Positions 58,762 to 64,000 of a DNA stretch of 64,000 nt are shown piece after piece. Origin of the DNA: Cyanophora paradoxa (Eukaryota; Glaucocystophyceae; Cyanophorales; Cyanophoraceae); contig QPMI01000003.1 in the NCBI GenBank assembly GCA_004431415.1, forward strand, positions 168,791 through 232,790. Direction: 5' to 3'. The position numbers and the translations under genes are program-made. Below the pieces are notes generated by a model. It saw only the letters and a program-made list of their open reading frames with translations. It ran no database searches and was not told where the DNA came from. Positions within the stretch are counted from its first letter, which is position 1; each line of letters starts with the position of its first letter.

Positions 58762-59343
58762 CTACTTGACAGAGTGCATAAATATCTGGAGGATATCAAC
58801 AATTACCTTATAATGATCACCAATTTCAACCAGAGAATCAACTACTGATGTCTGTTCATTTACAACAATGGGGAATATCTTGATTATATAGGGGGCATTC
58901 ATACCGGGGACATAGGTGCGAATCCGCGTCAGATTGTCGATCGGGTTTGGCGTGTCGTTCACGAAGAGAGGAGCTCCGATTGTTCCCCCAACTCGAAGAC
59001 CATCACCAATATATGCGCCGCCATTTCGACAGTTAATAGCTCCAGAACGAGATTCAAAAGAGTAAGTCGAAAGAGGATCGCCGTAACTGTCTGGATCACC
59101 GTAGTGTGAGCTGAAATTTGCATTTGTTACTAGCAACTTGGTAGTTTTAACCACACCATTATTTTTATCACATCTGAGTTCCTGCAATCTAAGTTTATGT
59201 GTAGATCCGAAGGTGTTTAATGTCGGTTGTACCTCTGTTGATTGCAGACCTTCCACATCGTCAAAAGTAGCATGTTGTAGAACGTGGTTTGCAGGAGCCG
59301 CGAGCGAAAGTTGTGCCGTAACAATACGCTCAATTTCAGCCAT
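58762..59343 (-). CDS. Short fibre protein lacking C1q head
   Basis: This protein has 193 residues. It starts MAEIERIVTAQLSLAAPANHVLQHATFDDVEG and has the same anchor as the C1q fibres (HKLRLQELRCDKNNGVVKTTKLLVTNANF), followed by NGGAYIGDGLRVGGTI, the strand-turn motif shared with 19713-20747 and 61554-62609. The last 80 residues (RIRTYVPGMNAPYIIKIFPIVVNEQTSVVDSLVEIGDHYKVIVDILQIFM) replace the C1q head by a different beta-rich tip. The same anchor with different tips suggests modular swapping of receptor-binding ends. The frame is intact, and the gene is 1 base from the next fibre pseudogene. Confidence 0.65.
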   Translation of the reverse strand: MAEIERIVTAQLSLAAPANHVLQHATFDDVEGLQSTEVQPTLNTFGSTHKLRLQELRCDKNNGVVKTTKLLVTNANFSSHYGDPDSYGDPLSTYSFESRSGAINCRNGGAYIGDGLRVGGTIGAPLFVNDTPNPIDNLTRIRTYVPGMNAPYIIKIFPIVVNEQTSVVDSLVEIGDHYKVIVDILQIFMHSVK

Positions 59344-59344
59344 T

Positions 59345-60215
59345 TTACATTAAAGTGATATATATTTTAAGGTGTTGGATCGTCAATAAATCTGGCTCCT
59401 GGTAAAATCCGGTTGTAAAGATATCAGCAACATTCACACCACGAAGTGCTGAAACAGCAGCTATATCTGTTCTCAGTCCAATTATCATAGTATTATAAAC
59501 TCCTACCTCAGTGACAAACAAATCATAAGTAAATGTCAAATTGTTATATACACAATATCCCCGACCGAAATGATTTGATGCTTGAACAAAGAATAGGTAA
59601 TTGTGACCTGGTTGATTGTTGTTTGCTCTGCACATCGAAAGCATTGCTGTGGAAGAGGAATATTCTCCTCACTCGATCAGTTCCTGTTATGGAAACCAAC
59701 TCCGAGTTTTCGAGGGTGACAGATGATGCAACATAGAAATGCAGGAAAGGTTGTGGCAACAGGTGTATAGAACCGAATTCGTTGTGGATTTTCAACATTT
59801 TGTTCAAGAGTATCCGGGACATCATTGTATGCAATTGATGAAGAGAGTTGACCTGAAACTCGACAGCCACCACCAATAAATGCGCCTCCTGAACGAATTG
59901 TAGCAGCGGCAGAATTCTTATCGAAATCGAGGGCTTTTAAATCCACACTGTATGCATCAGGTCCTCCATTTGTCGGTTGAAAGAAGTTAGCATTTGTCAC
60001 AAGTAGTCGAGTGGTTTTAACTACACCCGAATTCTTATCGCTCGGAGTTCTTTTACACGAATCATCGAATTTTTATCGAAAGAGTTCCGTTAGAATTTGG
60101 TCGCTCTGTGGATTCTAACCGCGGACTTCATCATTTACTTCATGTTGTCGAAAGTGCATCGCTGGTGATCCAAGCGAATAAATGGTATTGCACACGATTA
60201 TATTCGCCCATTGCT
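59345..60215 (-). pseudogene. Fibre gene with several frameshifts
   Basis: Pieces in consecutive frames encode the anchor (degraded, about 60000-60215), TNANFFQPTNGGPDAYSVDLKALDF...SGGAFIGGGCRVSGQLSSSIAYNDVPDTLEQNVENPQRIRFYTPV (59677-60000), a middle part with VASSVTLENSELVSITGTDRVRR (from the 59544-59876 frame), and the tip QPGHNYLFFVQASNHFGRGYCVYNNLTF...LRTDIAAVSALRGVN (59345-59644). It is a close paralogue of 58762-59343 in the first two thirds. At least three indels are needed, so this copy is not functional. Confidence 0.65.
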
Positions 60216-60244
60216 TCTTTACTAAGAAGAAAGAAAAATAATGT

Positions 60245-60508
60245 TCATTGTTCTTCTGTGACAATATTATACTCGATCGCTTTTTTCACAGTCCCCTTTG
60301 GAATGCCTGTAAAACAATAGCTTCCTTTGAGGTTGTATCTGAAAGCCTGTTGATATACATGAATGGATCTCTTTCTGAACAATCTCATCAATTGCATTCT
60401 TGCCCTGTTGTGGGCAGCATTATCAATCCAATCCTGAACAGATGCAGCGCAATATTCCATTCCCAACTTTTCGGTATCAGTTAGAACTACTTGGTAAATA
60501 TTTGACAT
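60245..60508 (-). CDS. Paralogue of phage-like 87-residue protein (frame-disturbed)
   Basis: The first 37 residues (MSNIYQVVLTDTEKLGMEYCAASVQDWIDNAAHNRAR) are almost identical to 19441-19704. The middle (MQLMRLFRKRSIHVYQQAF) does not align in this frame but does in another, and the end (GIPKGTVKKAIEYN) aligns again in frame. A pair of compensating indels therefore scrambles the centre. It is the same length, 87 residues, and has the same position directly next to fibre genes. Probably it is a decaying copy. Confidence 0.55.
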   Translation of the reverse strand: MSNIYQVVLTDTEKLGMEYCAASVQDWIDNAAHNRARMQLMRLFRKRSIHVYQQAFRYNLKGSYCFTGIPKGTVKKAIEYNIVTEEQ

Positions 60509-60539
60509 TCTTACTCTATCAAAAGAAAATTATGTAATA

Positions 60540-61520
60540 CTTATCAACTCTCCACAAAAGGTAGTTCCAGAGGAATATGTCCCTGGTTTGTTGTCAAATA
60601 GTTACATATTCGTTGGCTGCAAGATTGAGAATGCAGGACATTTGAAGAGGTCTGACTATTAATGTGCCTGTGCTGGAAGCAGAAAGAGAAATGCCCCAGG
60701 ATCGGCATCATTCAATTTGAAGAAAGCTGAATTGGGTATTGTGTTGTTGAGTTGGTAAAAACTGAGAATCGATAATGTCCAGCAACAGGAGCTGTAAATC
60801 TTCCTGATGATCCAGTGAAGATCCTGTTACATTAACAAGATTGGTTGCCCAATTAATGAGAGCGGTCGAAGAAGTTGCAGTGTGATTATATCCCAATCGG
60901 AAGCAGAACTTGGTTGGAGCTGTTCTTTAAATAACACCTGTATTAATTGTTAATGAATTGGCTTCAAGTGTTGCGATGGTATTGCTATTTCGCTTCAACA
61001 CAAGATTAACATTGCCCTGTATCAATTCAGAGTAACTAATTGTTGTTGCAGTAATGGTGGGTTGAGAGTTGGTTGCTACTGAGACTCCACCATTTGCTGT
61101 AACCATTCCTGTAAAAGTGGTTGTCCCTGTCACAGCAAGTGAGTTGCTGTAAGAGTCCCATCAACACTTGCCCCATCTCCAATGTGGCTCCTCCACTTCT
61201 ACTACAAGAGAGTTATTAATGGTTTGTCAAAAGTAGTAATTTTGGGTGTGGTGAACCCTCACATCATCATAAATTGCTGAATCTGATACATCGATCCCGA
61301 TTGGACTTGGTTCTATTTGACACAATTAAACCAGTGTTCTCACCTTTCCATTATTGCGATCACATCGTACCTCTTTGCATCTGATCACAGAATTTGAGAA
61401 AATGAATCAGCTCCTGTGGATTCTGTGCAAATAACCAGGGTTGCATCTGTCACTGTGTGGTGAGTTGATGCAATTTGGGGTGCATAACAGAAAACAGAAC
61501 AGCAATCTGTGTAGACATCT
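60540..61520 (-). pseudogene. C1q-type fibre gene, heavily degraded
   Basis: Fragments in several frames match the other C1q fibres: the start region near 61520 (MSTQIAVLF..) and RVKEVRCDRN-like anchor at about 61360-61400, TTTFTGMVTANGGVSVATNSQPT and NVNLVLKRNSNTIATLEANSL (60927-61133), and HTATSSTALINWATNLVNVTG (60708-60896) followed by remnants of the head. Many indels. It shows that at least five fibre genes once existed in this cluster. Confidence 0.5.
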
Positions 61521-61553
61521 TTACTTTAAAGTAACAATATTATGTGGCGCTAA

Positions 61554-62609
61554 TCAGCATTCCTCCAAAGTGCGATCGATTGGTGTATACGATGCAGCAG
61601 TGGAATTATTGTATATTCGTATCCAATCATTTGCAGCAAGGTTGATGATGCATTCATATGATATAGGTAATAGTGACATTGAGGAAGCAAAAGTTGCTCT
61701 TGCCTCATATTCTGATGTTGTTCCATTTTTTCGAAGATTCAGAACAATCTCAGATGCAGTAGTGGTTGAGATTATCACTTGGAAACAGAAGTAATAATTT
61801 CCTGCAACAGGAGCCGTAAAATTCCCTAATGTTGAACCATTGAAGTTGTTTCCATGGTTGATAAGAACTCCTGAAAATAGAATATTTGTTCCAGTTGCTC
61901 TTGAAACTGTTGATTCTGCTGCATTTGGAGCCATAACAGAAGCCATAAAACGAGGGCAACCATTTCGTTTCAGATAGCTACCTGATGAAAATACGATTGC
62001 CTCTCTATTTGATGGTGTTGTTTGAATATTTTGTAATGTCACAATTGCGCTTCCATTTCGTTTGTAAATAAAGTTGGTATCTGCAATTGTGTCACTCTCA
62101 GGAGTTGTTAATCTTGTTGACAGTGTGAGAGTTCCATACTGAATACTTCCTGATAGACCACCATTTAAGTTCATCAACCCTGAAAATGAACTTGTCCCAC
62201 TCACATTCAATTGATTTGCTGTAACAGTCCCCACCACAATTGCTCCATCACCAATGTAGGCTCCTCCACTTTTAACTACAAGAGCAGAAGTATTACTTGT
62301 GTTACCAAAAGTAACTATCTGAGCTGTGGTGAACCCACCCACATTATCATATATTGCTGAATCGGGAACAACTTGACCGGCTTGAACCTGATTTTTATTC
62401 GAGATTATAATACCTGTGGTTCTTATCTTGCCTCCATTTCGATCACATCTAATCTCTTTAACTCTGAGTATATTATTCTCTGTGAAAGAGGTATTGCTTG
62501 AAGTTTCAGTGCAAATATTTCCGGGTGTAGAGTCGACTACTTCATGAGAGGTGCTATGGAGTGATTTGGCTGCAAGTTCATAGTTTGGGATTTCTAATAG
62601 AGAGGTCAT
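61554..62609 (-). CDS. Fibre protein with C1q-like head (second cluster)
   Basis: This protein has 351 residues from ATG 62607-62609. Anchor: NILRVKEIRCDRNGGKIRTTGIIISNKNQV. Shaft: SGGAYIGDGAIVVGTVTANQLNVSGTSSFSGLMNLNGG. Head: PRFMASVMAPNA..., GVLINHGNNFNGSTLGNFTAPVAGNYYFCFQVI and LNLAANDWIRIY-like strands, the C1q signature also present in 19713-20747. The frame is intact. It ends in a Thr/Glu/Cys tail (IDRTLEEC). The gene starts within the 3' end of the neighbouring fibre gene region (20-base gap), a likely co-expressed pair. Probable role: trimeric receptor-binding fibre. Confidence 0.75.
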   Translation of the reverse strand: MTSLLEIPNYELAAKSLHSTSHEVVDSTPGNICTETSSNTSFTENNILRVKEIRCDRNGGKIRTTGIIISNKNQVQAGQVVPDSAIYDNVGGFTTAQIVTFGNTSNTSALVVKSGGAYIGDGAIVVGTVTANQLNVSGTSSFSGLMNLNGGLSGSIQYGTLTLSTRLTTPESDTIADTNFIYKRNGSAIVTLQNIQTTPSNREAIVFSSGSYLKRNGCPRFMASVMAPNAAESTVSRATGTNILFSGVLINHGNNFNGSTLGNFTAPVAGNYYFCFQVIISTTTASEIVLNLRKNGTTSEYEARATFASSMSLLPISYECIINLAANDWIRIYNNSTAASYTPIDRTLEEC

Positions 62610-62628
62610 CTTTATAATTACAAGATAG

Positions 62629-64000
62629 TTAAATTGCGACAGCAATGTAATGGATTGTTACAGTAATGCCTGGTCTGTCAAAAGAACTTAATGGAACTAT
62701 GTCAAGCTCACAAGTGAAATAGCTACTGTAAACTTGTTTAAGCCTAACATACATTCGGTAGTAGTAGGCTGTCTCATTGTGTTGTATACCGGTTGTTACA
62801 ATAGGAGGGTTAGCAAAGCTGCTGTTGAAATTAATAGTGAGGTTAAACCTATGGTCAGGGTTTGCCCAAAGATAAGGAGTAGTGTAAACATACGTTCCTG
62901 CTTGAATTTTCCCATTAAAATATGCATTAAGTTGACTGGTAAGATCTGCTTCTGTTAAACATCTACTAATAGTAGCATTATTGGAAGGGTTCATAGCATA
63001 GAAATTTCTTGCATAAGCATTTCCACGAACAAGTAAGGTTTTATCATAATAATTCTGCGAATTGTGGAAGAACCATGTTTCATCAAACATAGGTCCTGCT
63101 GGTTCTACTATCTGACCCGATCCTACATACATTGTGTTGTTGGCTCTAATAGTGGTTGCTGTAAAGGGATCAAGAGTTGGTCTATTGGTCAGGTCATTGT
63201 AGTTGCCCGAGAAAATCGCTGGTTTGTTATAAATATCTGTATTCCAATCATGAGTGTGTGCAAAATCTGTAATCTCTGCCTTTGTGTGATTGTGGGCAAA
63301 ATCTGTAATCTCAGCCTTTGTGTGATTGTGTGCAAAATCTGTAATCTCTGATTTTACATGATTGTGAGCAAAATTCGTAATATCTGCTCGGGTGTGAAAG
63401 TGTGCAAAATCTGTAATTTGCGATTTTGTGTGAGTATGTGCGAAATCTATGATTTCTGCCTTTGTGTGGGTGTGTGATCTATTATTAAGGTCGAGGAAGC
63501 TACCGGAAAATGCAACAGGGTGTAGATTTGCTGGGGTGGGTTTGTTTATGAGATCATTATAATCTCCTGTGAATGAAATAGTTTTTAGTTCACCCCTTCC
63601 TACATAATCAGAAGGTAAATCAATTTTCATAGGCATAATAGCAGGATCAATAGGAATCTCGTACTCAGCTCCTGGGTGAACCACAGGGAAGGTTTGATTA
63701 CTTTCAGTGTGAACAAAAAAGTTGTCAGCAGTCACTGTTCCGTCAATAGTTCCTCCTGTCAAGGGCAGGTAATTCCCTGTCACAGCTAGACCTGCAATAA
63801 CTATAGCAAGCTCTGTTTCATCTACATAGTTTTGGGCTTGAAGGTAATCCTCTGTTACCACTCTTGATATGGTCTCATTGTGAATATTCTTTGCTGCTGC
63901 CCTCTGATTGATTTCTAAGACACCTTCACCCACTCCACCATTATAATTCGTTTTTATCCATGATATCTCGCATCTCTTGTAATCATCTCGATTTCCAATT
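62629..64000 (-). CDS. Long fibre protein with HxH repeats, 5' end beyond window
   Basis: The frame is open to the window edge, so the start is missing; at least 456 residues are present. Order: YLPLTGGTIDGTVTADNFF (phage-fibre LTGG motif), SFTGDYNDLINKPT, a run of seven HxH units (63244-63475), SGNYNDLTNRPTL, then a tip of about 200 residues with beta strands (YLWANPDHRFNLTINFNSSFANPPIVTTG) ending GITVTIHYIAVAI. The LTGG, SGNY-D-L-I-N-P and HxH words are typical of tail fibres of dsDNA phages, where HxH pairs in a trimer coordinate metal ions. It shares the SGNYDDLINTP word with 20769-22413. The frame is intact as far as seen. Confidence 0.75.
   Translation of the reverse strand, partial: IGNRDDYKRCEISWIKTNYNGGVGEGVLEINQRAAAKNIHNETISRVVTEDYLQAQNYVDETELAIVIAGLAVTGNYLPLTGGTIDGTVTADNFFVHTESNQTFPVVHPGAEYEIPIDPAIMPMKIDLPSDYVGRGELKTISFTGDYNDLINKPTPANLHPVAFSGSFLDLNNRSHTHTKAEIIDFAHTHTKSQITDFAHFHTRADITNFAHNHVKSEITDFAHNHTKAEITDFAHNHTKAEITDFAHTHDWNTDIYNKPAIFSGNYNDLTNRPTLDPFTATTIRANNTMYVGSGQIVEPAGPMFDETWFFHNSQNYYDKTLLVRGNAYARNFYAMNPSNNATISRCLTEADLTSQLNAYFNGKIQAGTYVYTTPYLWANPDHRFNLTINFNSSFANPPIVTTGIQHNETAYYYRMYVRLKQVYSSYFTCELDIVPLSSFDRPGITVTIHYIAVAI
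63244..63475 (-). repeat. 36-bp repeat encoding HxH units
   Basis: Seven HxH pairs at 12-residue spacing (HNHTKAEITDFA type) come from diverged 36-bp tandem repeats. DNA copies differ at many third positions while the His pair and the hydrophobic positions stay, indicating selection on the protein. Confidence 0.8.

Overview
The window looks like nuclear DNA of a GC-rich, intron-containing microbial eukaryote (probably an alga or other protist; I cannot name the species). It carries an integrated Polinton-like or Maverick-like double-stranded DNA virus and several retroelements. Host stretches are very GC-rich, with short GT-AG introns. The viral stretch is visibly AT-richer, has dense intronless genes with short spacers, and encodes capsid, packaging, replication and integration proteins.

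Layout. (1) 1-18,519, host. A small spliced gene (290-817) comes first. Next is a leucine-rich-repeat gene whose 3' exons encode an HNH nuclease domain; it is split at 2,525/10,819 by an 8.3-kb LINE (2,526-10,804, minus strand) with a 14-bp target-site duplication. A multi-exon F-box/LRR gene (12,730-16,963, minus) and a divergent gene with a weak Skp1-like segment (17,187-18,519) follow. (2) About 18,520-56,740, the viral element. It holds a zinc-ribbon protein, a block of minus-strand fibre genes (two with C1q-like or phage-tail-like features), a patatin phospholipase, two minor-capsid or penton-like proteins, the major capsid protein, a zinc-ribbon/VSR-like nuclease, the FtsK/HerA packaging ATPase, several small virion or DNA-binding candidates, a giant polymerase-SF1 helicase-HNH fusion, a retroviral-type integrase and a DUF5710 protein. 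(3) 56,740-58,220, a patch of tandem and direct repeats. (4) 58,223-64,000, a second, partly decayed cluster of fibre genes paralogous to the first. It is either the start of another element or an expansion of the same one, and it runs off the window.

The viral element has been hit by at least three host retroelements, each with a readable target-site duplication: a 10.5-kb Ty3/gypsy LTR retrotransposon (24,618-35,128) inside the longest fibre gene, a short poly(A)-tailed SINE-like retroposon (21,080-21,247) inside a second fibre gene, and a 5'-truncated LINE (45,170-50,088) between an AT-hook gene and the polymerase gene. Removing each insertion by eye leaves the flanking coding frames or spacers continuous, so the element was complete when it integrated. 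The major capsid, nuclease, integrase and DUF5710 genes each carry one or two apparent single-base frameshifts, so the copy is decaying or the assembly has indel errors.

How the viral genes fit together: the capsid proteins and ATPase build and fill an icosahedral particle; the fibre proteins, some with C1q-like heads and one with a C-terminal membrane anchor, probably decorate it for host attachment; the patatin may breach a host membrane; the fusion replicase copies the genome; the integrase inserts it, although its catalytic glutamate position reads asparagine here. A motif around TTATTTTCT(CCGG), usually close to a TATA-like stretch, precedes at least four viral genes and looks like the viral promoter. 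The LTR retrotransposon is itself unusual: its LTR contains the first exon of a spliced gene that continues between the LTR and gag.
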